Source: Mammaliicoccus sp. Marseille-Q6498 (GTDB lineage Bacteria > Bacillota > Bacilli > Staphylococcales > Staphylococcaceae). Taken from it: a DNA stretch of 64,000 nucleotides. A program made the position numbers and the translations under genes. The notes below the pieces were generated by a model that was not told the origin of the DNA, did not search any database, and was given only the letters and a program-made list of their open reading frames with translations. Every line of letters starts with the position of its first letter. Position 1 is the stretch's first letter. The stretch is taken from assembly GCF_946151045.1 (NCBI RefSeq), contig NZ_OX267714.1:1774001-1838000 (forward strand), in the 5' to 3' direction. This document shows, piece after piece, positions 48,357-57,360 of this stretch.

Positions 48357-49247
48357 TTAATTCTTATTCACAGATGCGTCGTAAATTGATTCTACTGCGT
48401 CTCCTAGGCCTTTATCAAATTCTTCTACTGATTGGCCAGCGAATAAGTCTGTAACTAATGCGCGTGAGAAGCTTGCGATTAGTCCGTCGTTTTCTTTTAA
48501 TAATTCGTTTGCTTTATCTCTAGAGTAACCGCCTGATAATGCTACGACACGAACTACGTTTGGATGTTCGATTAATGATTTGTATTGGTTAGCGTTTGTT
48601 GGAATAGTTAATTTCAACATTACAAATTGATCGTCGTTTAATTTATCTAATTCTTTAGCGATTTCTTCTTTTAAGATATCTTCAATTTCTGCTTTATCTT
48701 TAGCATTAATATTTACTTCTGGTTCAATAATAGGTACTAATCCTGCTTCGATGATTTGTTTACCGATTTCGAATTGTTGTTGAACAACTTTAGCAATCGC
48801 ATCTTTGTTTGGTTCTAAAATGTTTGAACGCATTTTAGTTCCGAATACGTTGCGGTCTTTAGCGCGTTTTAATAATTCATCTAAACCAGGGATAAGTTTC
48901 ATAAGTTGAACGCCGTTTTCTTCTTCAGCAAGACCTTTGTCTACTTTTAAGAAAGGAACGATACCTTTTTCTGCTAAGTAATCTGCAGTGTATTTACCTT
49001 CAACTTCACGGTCCATAGTTTGTTCAAATAAAATGGCACCTAAAATTTTCTCTGATGAAAATGATGGTGAAGTAATAATACGTGTTCTCATTTCGTGAAC
49101 AAGTGTATACATTTCTTCTTCAGTATTATATTGATCTTCATCAACACCGTAATCTTTAAGAGCTTTTGGAGTACTACCACCGCTTTGATCTAGTGCAGCT
49201 ATAAAACCTTTACCATTCTTAATTTTATCAAATTGTTCTTGGTTCAT
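48357..49247 (-). CDS. fda: Fructose-bisphosphate aldolase, class I
   Basis: 296 residues, the size of the staphylococcal class I aldolase. [21 protein letters not shown] at the N-terminus, [17 protein letters not shown] (Schiff-base lysine region) and [11 protein letters not shown] are family blocks. It splits fructose 1,6-bisphosphate in glycolysis without metal. I chose ATG 49247, preceded by AGGAGTGG; the frame extends nine codons upstream. It is a single-gene unit with its own terminator. Confidence 0.93.
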   Translation of the reverse strand: MNQEQFDKIKNGKGFIAALDQSGGSTPKALKDYGVDEDQYNTEEEMYTLVHEMRTRIITSPSFSSEKILGAILFEQTMDREVEGKYTADYLAEKGIVPFLKVDKGLAEEENGVQLMKLIPGLDELLKRAKDRNVFGTKMRSNILEPNKDAIAKVVQQQFEIGKQIIEAGLVPIIEPEVNINAKDKAEIEDILKEEIAKELDKLNDDQFVMLKLTIPTNANQYKSLIEHPNVVRVVALSGGYSRDKANELLKENDGLIASFSRALVTDLFAGQSVEEFDKGLGDAVESIYDASVNKN

Positions 49248-49386
49248 TTTTTCCACTCCTTTAATATTCTTCACCTATAGTATGATGATTTATAGGTTTA
49301 TTCGCAAGTCATTCAACTTTTAAAAGGTATGTATAAAATTATTTTCAGAATTTTCAGCAAAATGGTTGCTATTTTTATTAAAACAT

Positions 49387-49415
49387 ACTATTCTTATGGG
49401 AATTATAAGAATAGT
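49387..49415. promoter_or_regulatory. Inverted repeat with candidate sulfur-regulator motif
   Basis: Perfect 11-base arms ACTATTCTTAT/ATAAGAATAGT separated by GGGAATT. The inner ATTCTTATGGGAAT matches 13 of 14 bases with the complement of the site upstream of cysJ. It lies about 75 bases before the monooxygenase ATG. Confidence 0.5.
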
Positions 49416-49489
49416 AATGAAAAAGCTTTTGAAAATAAATTCTTATAATACTTTACTGAAAACATCAGTTTAAAAAGGGGGATTTATAT

Positions 49490-50869
49490 ATGTCAAAAAA
49501 GCAAATTCATTTTAATGGTTTTATACAAAATTCACCATCGCCTTATTCATCAGGATTATGGAAACATGAACAAGATAATGGATCGAATCATAATACTTTA
49601 GAATATTGGATAGATGTTGCACAGACGCTTGAACGAGGAAAGTTTGATTCTGTATTTATTGCTGACGTTTTAGGAACGTATAATGTTTACAATCAATCTT
49701 ATGATACTGCAGCAAAGCACGCCGTACAATTACCTTCCCATGAGCCAACCGCTATGATTTCTGCAATGGCAGCTTTTACAAAACATATTGGATTCACACC
49801 TACAATTTCAACTACATATTCACAGCCGTATAGTTTAGCTAGGCAATTATCAACTTTAGATCATTTAACAAAAGGTAGAATAGGTTGGAATGTCGTGACG
49901 TCTTATTTAGAAACGGAAGCTGTAAATTTAGGATTAAAAGAAAGACTTCCGAAAGAAGAAAGGTACAATCGTGCTGATGAATTTTTAGAAGTGGCATACA
50001 AACTTTGGGAAGAAAGCTGGGAAGAAGAAGCGGTTGTGAGAGATGTTCAAAAAGATACTTATGCAGAACCTAATAAAGTGCATGGTATTCACCACAAAGG
50101 AAAGTATTTTGATGTTTCCGGTCCACATTTAGTAGAACCATCTCCACAAAGAACACCATTACTTTTCCAAGCAGGAGCTTCAGAAAAAGGTATAGAATTT
50201 GCGTCAAAACATGCTGAAGCGGTATTTACAAAACATACAAATTTAGAAGCTTTGAAAAAATACGTATCAGATATTCAACAAAGGGCAGAAAGACATGGGA
50301 GAAACAAAGAAGACATATTAGTATTTCCAATGGTTCTACCTATAGTAGGAAAAACTGAGGAAGAAGCATATAGAAAACATGAAAAATTAAAAGAATATGT
50401 CAGCTACGAAGGGGTAGCTACATTGTTAAGTGGTCATACCGGTATAGATATTTCTAAATTTGATCCAGATGAATATATAGAGAATTTGGAAACTGATGCA
50501 ATACAAGTCGACCTTGATATATATGCGAAAGATCCAAATCATAGATGGACGTTTAGAGAAGCAATAAAGAATCACGCAATTGGTAACGGAGCAGTGAAAT
50601 TTATCGGAACGAAAGAACAAGTTGCAGACCAATTTGAACAATGGGCAATAGAAGGCGGAGCAGCCGGCTTTAATATTACACAAAGTTATTCACCAGGTAC
50701 TTTTGAAGAATTTGTAGATGAAGTCATTCCAGAATTACAAAAAAGAGGACTGTACAGAACAGAATACGAAGGACAAACACTTAGAGAAAATATGTACGGA
50801 AAAGGTCATGCTCGGTTGAGCGAATCACATCCAGGAAAGAAAAATTCCATATTCGCACCGAAAATATAA
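49490..50869 (+). CDS. FMN-dependent monooxygenase, NtaA/SnaA/DszA type
   Basis: 459 residues of the luciferase-like superfamily. Family blocks visible are MSKKQIHFNGF, RGKFDSVFIADVLGTYN, LSTLDHLTKGRIGWNVVTSY, ERYNRADEFLEVAYKLWEESWE and PLLFQAGASEKGIEFASKHAEAVF. Such enzymes use FMNH2 and oxygen to cleave C-S or C-N bonds, and several serve sulfur scavenging; a role here in obtaining sulfur from organic compounds is suggested by the cysJ-like motif upstream. The substrate is unknown. A GGGGG SD precedes the ATG. Confidence 0.88.
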   Translation: MSKKQIHFNGFIQNSPSPYSSGLWKHEQDNGSNHNTLEYWIDVAQTLERGKFDSVFIADVLGTYNVYNQSYDTAAKHAVQLPSHEPTAMISAMAAFTKHIGFTPTISTTYSQPYSLARQLSTLDHLTKGRIGWNVVTSYLETEAVNLGLKERLPKEERYNRADEFLEVAYKLWEESWEEEAVVRDVQKDTYAEPNKVHGIHHKGKYFDVSGPHLVEPSPQRTPLLFQAGASEKGIEFASKHAEAVFTKHTNLEALKKYVSDIQQRAERHGRNKEDILVFPMVLPIVGKTEEEAYRKHEKLKEYVSYEGVATLLSGHTGIDISKFDPDEYIENLETDAIQVDLDIYAKDPNHRWTFREAIKNHAIGNGAVKFIGTKEQVADQFEQWAIEGGAAGFNITQSYSPGTFEEFVDEVIPELQKRGLYRTEYEGQTLRENMYGKGHARLSESHPGKKNSIFAPKI

Positions 50870-50963
50870 TTTCCCGAGAAATATGTCAAATTAAAGAAGA
50901 TTAATCTTAGCGTATATCATAAAATGACCATACACTTTATGATGTAGACTAGGAGGTCATTAA

Positions 50964-51293
50964 ATGAATAAAAAATCTGCAATTTTACTAATAAGCGCAT
51001 TAGTTGTAGTTGTTATAGCAGTAGCAGCACTATTACTATTCTCAACTCAAAAAAGCACTTACTACGGTTATATGGAAAATAGTACAACAGCTGAAAAAAT
51101 AGTGAGTGAAAAAAATAGTGAAATCACTGAGAACGTTAAATTAGAAAATACAAAAGACTTCAAACCTAAAAAAGGCGACTTTGTAAAACTCATTTCTAAT
51201 GATAATGGCAAAACTTTCTATAAAAAAGAAGTAACAAGCCACGACAAAATCCCACACGGTTTGATGATGAAAATACATGATATGAAGATGTAA
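50964..51293 (+). CDS. Small membrane-anchored protein (DUF4889-like)
   Basis: 109 residues: one N-terminal hydrophobic helix (about 5-27) followed by a basic, extracellular-looking domain (STYYGYMENSTTAEKIVSE...KPKKGDFVKLISNDNG). It resembles the staphylococcal DUF4889 proteins as I remember them, without certainty. AGGAGG precedes the ATG and a terminator follows directly. Function unknown; the small beta-rich domain is probably held at the outer face of the membrane. Confidence 0.7.
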   Translation: MNKKSAILLISALVVVVIAVAALLLFSTQKSTYYGYMENSTTAEKIVSEKNSEITENVKLENTKDFKPKKGDFVKLISNDNGKTFYKKEVTSHDKIPHGLMMKIHDMKM

Positions 51294-51329
51294 AAGACGA
51301 TACCCTTTAATTAGGGATCGCCTTTTTTT
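51293..51329 (+). terminator. Terminator of the small membrane-anchored protein gene
   Basis: Stem AAAAGACGATACCCT with AGGGATCGCCTTTT (two mismatches), 6-base loop and a seven-T run. It may also serve the convergent PTS operon, whose stop is at 51346. Confidence 0.8.
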
Positions 51330-51345
51330 ATAGTAATTTATTAAA

Positions 51346-52746
51346 TTAGTTATCCATTTCTTTATTGAATTCTTTCATAAGCTTTGTCACTTCTGGTCCG
51401 ATGACAATTTGTGCATTATGTTTATCCATAATAACTACACCATGAGCACCAGTTTGCATAATTTTATCTTTATTAATTAGTGAAGTGTCTTCTAGTTCTA
51501 ATCTTAGTCTTGTAATGCAATTTTCATAGTCAATTACATTTTCTTTAGCGCCGATGTTTTCTAAGATTTTTTTAGCCATGTATTGATATTGATTATGAGA
51601 CAATGATAATTCTTGTTCTTCTTCAGTTTTTTCTTCATCGAAATTGCTTTCTTCGATTTGACCTATTATAGGTACTTTGCGTTTTAATATATAGAAGTAA
51701 AAAGTGAAGAAATATAGTGCGAAAAAGCCTATACCAATTGGGATAATCATCCATCCTTTATCTGAGAGACTAATGTTTAAAACATAGTCGATGATGCTAC
51801 CTCCCCAAGAAAACCCTTCTCGTATGTGTAAATAATATAAAGTCATTCCTGCTAAACCAGTATAGACTGAATGAATAAAGTATAAAAATGGTGATGTAAA
51901 CAGAAATGTAAATTCAATTGGCTCTGTTATACCGGCTATAATTGCAGTGAAACTACCTGAACCCATAAGTGCTTTTGTATTTTGCTTATTATATCTTGCG
52001 GCTTTAGATATTGCCAATGCTATCGCGGGTACACCAAACATAATAGATACATAATAACCACTTAGGAAGTAACCGGCTGAGGGATCACCTTTTAAAAATC
52101 TAGTTACTTCGCCATGTACTACTTCTCCTCCAGCTGTTTTGAAATCACCTAATCCAAAATAAATATAAGTGTTTAACACATGATGTAATCCAAATGGAAG
52201 TAGAAATCTATTTAAAAATCCATTTATGAATACGCCTAAACCACCTAAATTAACTAATGATTGTGCTAGCCAATCTATCATTGATTGTGCATATGGCCAA
52301 ATTAAAAAGCTCATACCTGTGACAGGTAACATTAGTACAATAATAACTGTTATTGGAAAATTCTCACCTGAGAAAAACGAAAAAACTTTAGGTAAATCTG
52401 TTTCTTTAAATTTGTTATAAACCCATGCTGCAAGTAATCCGGAAATGAGACCGCCAAATACACTCATATTCAAATCTGGGTCTAGTATTTTCAATCCTTC
52501 TTTAAGGATGGATATTGCAATAAATCCTGTTAAGGCTGGAATACCTCTATCTTTTGTTTTAGATAATCCCATTGCGATACCTATTGCTATTAAAATATCT
52601 ATATTATTAAATATGGCTCCAGTTGCCTGAAATAATTTCCAGTCAAGTAAATCTTCGGAACTAATTCTGTAGAGAATCCCTGCTGCTGGCAAAGCTACTA
52701 TAGGAATAAGCATAGAACGGCCTAGTTTTTGTAAAAACCTCATCAT
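51346..52746 (-). CDS. PTS transporter subunit EIIBC, glucose/alpha-glucoside family
   Basis: 466 residues. The membrane EIIC domain (about 1-360) ends with the GITEPIEFTFLF signature of the glucose superfamily; a C-terminal EIIB domain has the phosphorylated Cys410 in ENCITRLRL. No EIIA domain is present, so a separate glucose-type EIIA must supply phosphate. It lies downstream of a 6-phospho-alpha-glucosidase gene, so it probably imports and phosphorylates maltose or a related alpha-glucoside. AAGGGGG precedes the start; ATG 52743 is an equal alternative. Confidence 0.85.
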   Translation of the reverse strand: MMRFLQKLGRSMLIPIVALPAAGILYRISSEDLLDWKLFQATGAIFNNIDILIAIGIAMGLSKTKDRGIPALTGFIAISILKEGLKILDPDLNMSVFGGLISGLLAAWVYNKFKETDLPKVFSFFSGENFPITVIIVLMLPVTGMSFLIWPYAQSMIDWLAQSLVNLGGLGVFINGFLNRFLLPFGLHHVLNTYIYFGLGDFKTAGGEVVHGEVTRFLKGDPSAGYFLSGYYVSIMFGVPAIALAISKAARYNKQNTKALMGSGSFTAIIAGITEPIEFTFLFTSPFLYFIHSVYTGLAGMTLYYLHIREGFSWGGSIIDYVLNISLSDKGWMIIPIGIGFFALYFFTFYFYILKRKVPIIGQIEESNFDEEKTEEEQELSLSHNQYQYMAKKILENIGAKENVIDYENCITRLRLELEDTSLINKDKIMQTGAHGVVIMDKHNAQIVIGPEVTKLMKEFNKEMDN

Positions 52747-52767
52747 AATGAATGTCCCCCTTTGATA

Positions 52768-53499
52768 TTACAATTCAGAATAATTGATCAATGTTATGCC
52801 ATTTGATTCATTAAATGTATTTTTTGCATGTTCACTCATTAGGAAATCGAGTTCTTCAATTCTTGGCATTACAAATGTTGAATAATCTCTTAAGTATTTA
52901 TCTATATATGCTGGATGACACATAATTTCAATCGTTTCAAAATTCTTATATTTTTCTTTAATGTCTTGAATTGAACTCATAATCGTTTCGGGATGGTATT
53001 CGAAATAATCTACCATAGTATATTGGGTGTAATTATGATTGTCGGTGAAATTATTTCTAATTGGCAATTGATATTCTTTAGCTAATTGTAAAAATACAGG
53101 TCGTATGATTTCTAATTTATTCACATGATGATGAGTATCTAGGTGAGTTGGAACTAGCCCTGATTCTAAAAATTTTTCAATTTGTGCTTTCCATTCTTTA
53201 TAAAGTTCATCAGGTTCTATAAAAAATTTCTGTTCATAATGTGATAAATTTCTAAAATAACCGTTAGAATCAATTAAAGTATGAGCAGCTTTAGTTAAAG
53301 GCTTACCACAAGTTAAAGTTAAATGGATACCTATACCTAATTTTGCATTTTGTTTTCCAAGTTTAATAGCATGTTCAAATCCTGACATGTTCGTTAAACA
53401 AGTTGTGGAAGTAAGTATCCCTTTTTGAAATGCATCGATAATACCGTAATTGACACCATAGGAATAACCAAAATCATCTGCATTTATTATTATTTTCAT
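52768..53499 (-). CDS. ChbG/YdjC-type carbohydrate deacetylase
   Basis: 243 residues. INADDFGYSYGVNYGI (metal-binding Asp-Asp) and the His-rich THLDTHHHV identify the YdjC/ChbG family, which removes acetyl groups from chito-oligosaccharides and related sugars using a divalent metal. It overlaps the upstream glycosidase by four bases (ATGA) and precedes the PTS gene, so all three are one operon. Its presence beside an alpha-glucosidase-type enzyme is unusual and hints at an N-acetylated substrate. Confidence 0.85.
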   Translation of the reverse strand: MKIIINADDFGYSYGVNYGIIDAFQKGILTSTTCLTNMSGFEHAIKLGKQNAKLGIGIHLTLTCGKPLTKAAHTLIDSNGYFRNLSHYEQKFFIEPDELYKEWKAQIEKFLESGLVPTHLDTHHHVNKLEIIRPVFLQLAKEYQLPIRNNFTDNHNYTQYTMVDYFEYHPETIMSSIQDIKEKYKNFETIEIMCHPAYIDKYLRDYSTFVMPRIEELDFLMSEHAKNTFNESNGITLINYSEL

Positions 53500-54839
53500 A
53501 ATGTATTCATTCCCTTATCAAAAGTTGGCCAATATTTTTCATTTGCTTTATATAAATCAGATAGAACTTCTTTTGCTTTATCTGTATCTATGACTGTTCT
53601 ATTTAAAACCAATGCCTGAACTAGTTTTTCATAATTATGCTCAAAATAAGCTTCGACTACTAATTTTTCATACGCATATTGATTTTCAAGTAGTCCTTTA
53701 TAAAAAGTGGATATTGAGCCAACTTTTATAGGTTCTACACCATTTTTACCTAGTAAGGCAGGTACTTCGACTAATGCATCTTTAGGGATGTTTGGAATGA
53801 TACCATCATTTCTAGTCATAATAATGAACCTTTCTTGAAGATGATAAATTAATGATGCAGCTGCTCGCACCATGTATGTCCCGTGGATATCACCAGATAC
53901 ATCGATGTTGTCTGTATTTTGTTGATTTATTATCTTATTACAATCATCAAATACATCATTTTCACGACCGTTGATAACTTGTCTTGCCCTTGTATTTTGG
54001 ATGTTTTCCTTTTTAGCTAATTGATTAGGGTATAAGTAATATTGTAAATATGTGTTGGGTAAATAATCATTAAAATCTTCAAGCATGTTTTTAGCTTGTT
54101 TAAAAGTAGCTTGCCATGAAGGGTCATCAGATATTAATTTATCCGTAGGTTGAAATTCATTGTTTTGAATAAGTTGCTTTAATTGATTAGTATAGTCGAA
54201 ACCTTGCTTATTACGTATATTCGTAAACCAGCCAAAGTGATTTAAACCAAAATAATCTGCTTCTAAATTCCAAACATCTTCTTTCAATATGTCTGCATAA
54301 CTCTTCATAATAGCAATGGGCATATCACAAATATTGAGTATACGTGTATCATTTGGAAATTTTTTATCTAATGCTAAGCCAACTATTGCTGCTGGGTTAG
54401 TATAATTTAATATCCATGCATCATTATTAACCGAGCGAATATCTTCAACTAAACGAATCATATCGGGAATAGATCTTAATCCGTAAGACATTCCACCAGC
54501 ACCGCAAGTTTCTTGTCCAATTAGACCATGACTTATTGGGATTTGTTCATCTCTTTCTCTCATAGCCAAACCACCAGTTCGAATTTGAACAAAAATAAGA
54601 TCAACATCTTTAAAGGCTACAGATTTATCGCAAGTATAATTAAAGGTTTCCAGAGAAGGATAATGTTCTTTTAAAAGTATTTCAGCAGCTTTTCCAACTT
54701 TATTTTGTCTTACTGAATCGTTATCATATAAAGTTATTTGAGTTAAAGGTAAAAGGTCTTTCTCATCTATTAAGCTCATAAGTATTCCTAAAGTGTATGT
54801 GCTTCCGCCACCTACAATAGTTAGTTTACTTTTTCCCAT
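53496..54839 (-). CDS. 6-phospho-alpha-glucosidase-like glycosidase (GH4)
   Basis: 447 residues. The NAD-binding KLTIVGGGSTYT opens the protein; the metal site CDMP is at residues 171-174 and His201 is in NHFGW. In family GH4 the CDMP form is typical of 6-phospho-alpha-glucosidases (GlvA, MalA), whereas beta-glucosidases have CNVP. It uses NAD and a divalent metal to split phosphorylated disaccharides made by the PTS. I set the start at ATG 54839, nine bases after AAAGGGG; the TTG at 54848 abuts the SD. Confidence 0.87.
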   Translation of the reverse strand: MGKSKLTIVGGGSTYTLGILMSLIDEKDLLPLTQITLYDNDSVRQNKVGKAAEILLKEHYPSLETFNYTCDKSVAFKDVDLIFVQIRTGGLAMRERDEQIPISHGLIGQETCGAGGMSYGLRSIPDMIRLVEDIRSVNNDAWILNYTNPAAIVGLALDKKFPNDTRILNICDMPIAIMKSYADILKEDVWNLEADYFGLNHFGWFTNIRNKQGFDYTNQLKQLIQNNEFQPTDKLISDDPSWQATFKQAKNMLEDFNDYLPNTYLQYYLYPNQLAKKENIQNTRARQVINGRENDVFDDCNKIINQQNTDNIDVSGDIHGTYMVRAAASLIYHLQERFIIMTRNDGIIPNIPKDALVEVPALLGKNGVEPIKVGSISTFYKGLLENQYAYEKLVVEAYFEHNYEKLVQALVLNRTVIDTDKAKEVLSDLYKANEKYWPTFDKGMNTL

Positions 54840-54866
54840 GAAATACAACCCCTTTCAAGTGTAATT

Positions 54867-54909
54867 ATACAACATGTATTTTATATTTCAATACAAATGT
54901 AATACAAAT
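54867..54909. promoter_or_regulatory. Candidate operators between the GH4 operon and its GntR regulator
   Basis: Contains ATACAACATGTAT (5-base inverted arms) and two direct copies of AATACAAAT (54889-54897 and 54901-54909). Such TACA/TGTA half-sites suit a GntR/HutC-type repressor, and the divergent layout supports it. Confidence 0.5.
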
Positions 54910-54971
54910 TTTAAATATGTATGTGTTTTGCTTTTAAAATGGTAATATATATATCGAAGGTGGGGATATGG

Positions 54972-55685
54972 ATGGTGAATATTAAAATGCCTTTATATCA
55001 AAAAGTAATGAAAAACATTGAAGATTATATTGAGAAGCAAGGATTAAAGCATGGAGATGTATTGCCAACAGAAAAAATGTTGTCAGAGCAATATCAAGTT
55101 AGTAGGGTGACTGTACGAAAAGCGATATCTAAATTAATTCAAAAAGAAATTTTATATAGTGTAAAAGGAAGCGGTACTTATGTGGGGTTTCCGAAATTTG
55201 AGCATAATCTATTTAAATTAGAAGGCTTTACTGAAGAAATGGGATCAAACAGTAATTCGATTAAAAATGAAGTTACAGAATTCGCACTTATTAAACCAGT
55301 TGAACAAATCAGGCAGATACTCAACATTGGAGAAGACGACAAAGTATACAATATTAAAAGAATTAGAAATTTTAATGGAGAGCCGTTAATAATTGAGAAT
55401 GCATATATTCCAGTTAACTTATTTCCAGACTTATCAATAGAAGTAATGACTAAATCTAAGTATGGATATTTAAAAGATAAAGGTTTTTCAATAGAAAAAC
55501 GATTTGAAGAATTTATACCGAGGTTACCAGATGAAGAAACAATGAAGATCTTTGATATAAACAGCAGTACGCCATTATTAGAGTTAAAAGCACATTCTGT
55601 ATTAACTAATGGAAATATTTTTGAGTATTCCGAAGTTTTATACCATCCTAATAAGTACAAATTTAAATTAGAATTATCTAGATAA
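54972..55685 (+). CDS. GntR/HutC-family transcriptional regulator with UTRA domain
   Basis: 237 residues. The N-terminal winged helix reads LKHGDVLPTEKMLSEQYQVSRVTVRKAISKL; from about residue 80 a UTRA ligand-binding domain follows (KRIRNFNGEPLIIENAYIP, FEYSEVLYHPNKYKF). It probably binds a sugar phosphate and controls the divergent GH4-ChbG-PTS operon. GGTGGGG lies seven bases before ATG 54972; the frame extends 17 codons upstream without a SD. Confidence 0.87.
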   Translation: MVNIKMPLYQKVMKNIEDYIEKQGLKHGDVLPTEKMLSEQYQVSRVTVRKAISKLIQKEILYSVKGSGTYVGFPKFEHNLFKLEGFTEEMGSNSNSIKNEVTEFALIKPVEQIRQILNIGEDDKVYNIKRIRNFNGEPLIIENAYIPVNLFPDLSIEVMTKSKYGYLKDKGFSIEKRFEEFIPRLPDEETMKIFDINSSTPLLELKAHSVLTNGNIFEYSEVLYHPNKYKFKLELSR

Positions 55686-55720
55686 GTAACAGATTTCTTT
55701 ACAACAATGGAGGAGATTTA

Positions 55721-56206
55721 ATGTTAATCAGAGACAAAAAGGATTCAGACATTGAAAGTATCGCTAAAGTTCATTATGAGTCATGGATGTCGACGTATAA
55801 AGGGATTCTTCCTGATCATTATTTAGATAATATAACTTTAGAATCATATATTGAAAAACGTCATATATTTAATGCGCCATGTCTTGTCGCTGAGGTTGAT
55901 GATCAAGTTGTTGGGTTCTTAATGTACAGTAAAGATAAGGACGAAGATACGAGCGATAAGTGTGGGGAGATTATGGTGATATATTTGCTTGAAGCATATC
56001 AGAACAGTGGTATTGGTACTGAGTTGATGCAAGAAGCGGAAAGAAGAATGAGCAAAGATTATGACCAGTTGAGTGTTTGGGTTGTAGAGCAAAATATTCA
56101 AGCAGTTAACTTCTATGAAAAATTTGGATTTAAAAAAGATGGTAAATCAGAATTAAATGAACAAGACGCAACTTTACGTGATATTAGAATGATGAAAGAT
56201 ATTTAA
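55721..56206 (+). CDS. GNAT-family N-acetyltransferase
   Basis: 161 residues. EIMVIYLLEAYQNSGIGTELMQEAERRM holds the acetyl-CoA-binding Q/R-x-x-G-x-G/A motif, and the C-terminal VEQNIQAVNFYEKFGF is typical. The substrate is unknown. GGAGGAG precedes the start and a terminator follows at once. Confidence 0.88.
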   Translation: MLIRDKKDSDIESIAKVHYESWMSTYKGILPDHYLDNITLESYIEKRHIFNAPCLVAEVDDQVVGFLMYSKDKDEDTSDKCGEIMVIYLLEAYQNSGIGTELMQEAERRMSKDYDQLSVWVVEQNIQAVNFYEKFGFKKDGKSELNEQDATLRDIRMMKDI

Positions 56207-56240
56207 AAGACGACTGAAACCAGTCGTCTTGTTCATTTTT
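56207..56240 (+). terminator. Terminator of the acetyltransferase gene
   Basis: Perfect 10-base stem AAGACGACTG/CAGTCGTCTT with loop AAAC, then a T-rich stretch. Confidence 0.85.
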
Positions 56241-56356
56241 TACTATATTCAGTTTGTATATATATTGAATTAATTTGGTATTTATAAAAAGAATTTTGAA
56301 AAATATGATTATTACTATAATACTTGGGTACTTTATAAAAAAAGGAGGATTTATAT

Positions 56357-57295
56357 ATGAGTAAAATAACAGATTCATTCATGAGTGCTTTAGATAGCAT
56401 TATTGGATTTATACCAAATTTAATTAGTGCAATTATTTTATTAGTTATTGCATGGTTAATCGCAGTAATTGTTAAGAGTATTATTGTGAAAGGCTTAAAG
56501 GCTTTAGGTTTTGAAAAATGGTTAGCGAAAAAAGGATTAACTGATGATGAAAGTGATAAGTCAGAGTCTGAAGGTTTAATTCAGACTTTTGGTAAATTAG
56601 CTTACTTCATTATATTCTTATTATTCCTTCCATCAGTATTTGATGCATTAAAAATGACATCAGTTTCTACACCTATTAAAAATATGATGGGTAGCGTTTT
56701 AGACTTCTTACCTAAAATTATTGTTGCGGTTGTCATATTAGTTGTAGGTATCTTTATTGCAAAAGTATTAGGTACATTAGTTAAAAATCTATTAACTAAT
56801 TTAAATGTTAGTCGTTATAATCATTATGTTAACTTTGGAGAAAACAAAGAAAGCATAGATATTCCTTCAGCGGCTGGCTGGGTAATTACGACTATTATCG
56901 GTTTGTTCTTTGTAGTTGAAGCTTTAAACACAGTAAACTTAGAAGTATTAAACACAATTGGTGAAGCAATTATCGGTTACTTACCATTAGTTATTTCAGC
57001 AGCAATTATCTTATTAATTGGATTTATTGGTGGTAACTTACTTTCTAAATTAATTAGAAAATCAACTGGTAACGGATTTGTTGCAGAGATTGTTAAATAT
57101 TTAGTTATTATTGTGTCTGTATTCATGACATTAGATCAATTAAACTTTGCACAAAGTATTGTTAATGTAGCGTTCTTACTTATCTTAGGTGCTGTAGCAG
57201 TAGCATTCGCTATTTCATTCGGTATCGGTGGTAAATCATTCGCAGAAAAAACATTATCAAAAATTGAACGTAATGTAGAAAATAAAAATAAATAA
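56357..57295 (+). CDS. CmpX-like mechanosensitive-channel-related membrane protein
   Basis: 312 residues with about six hydrophobic helices in three repeated blocks (LISAIILLVIAWLIAVIVK; IIVAVVILVVGIFIAKVLG; VISAAIILLIGFIGGNLLS), the conserved TM-helix repeats of the CmpX family. The C-terminal VAVAFAISFGIGGKSFAEK resembles the pore-lining helix of MscS-type proteins, but the large cytosolic MscS domain is absent. A role in stress or osmotic response is possible. AAGGAGG precedes the ATG. Confidence 0.82.
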   Translation: MSKITDSFMSALDSIIGFIPNLISAIILLVIAWLIAVIVKSIIVKGLKALGFEKWLAKKGLTDDESDKSESEGLIQTFGKLAYFIIFLLFLPSVFDALKMTSVSTPIKNMMGSVLDFLPKIIVAVVILVVGIFIAKVLGTLVKNLLTNLNVSRYNHYVNFGENKESIDIPSAAGWVITTIIGLFFVVEALNTVNLEVLNTIGEAIIGYLPLVISAAIILLIGFIGGNLLSKLIRKSTGNGFVAEIVKYLVIIVSVFMTLDQLNFAQSIVNVAFLLILGAVAVAFAISFGIGGKSFAEKTLSKIERNVENKNK

Positions 57296-57313
57296 TATTT
57301 TTAAGAGATACAC

Positions 57314-57355
57314 AAAAACCAACTTCGATTAACTTTCGAAGTTGGTTTTTTTTTT
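57314..57355 (+). terminator. Bidirectional terminator between the CmpX-like gene and bioB
   Basis: Stem CCAACTTCGA/TCGAAGTTGG with a 7-base loop, ten T on the plus side and A run on the other, lying between convergent genes. Confidence 0.92.
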
Positions 57356-57360
57356 ATGAA

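Noticed and set aside
48204-48389. 61-codon plus-strand frame
   Set aside because: Lies in the A-type array and runs through the aldolase terminator; no SD.
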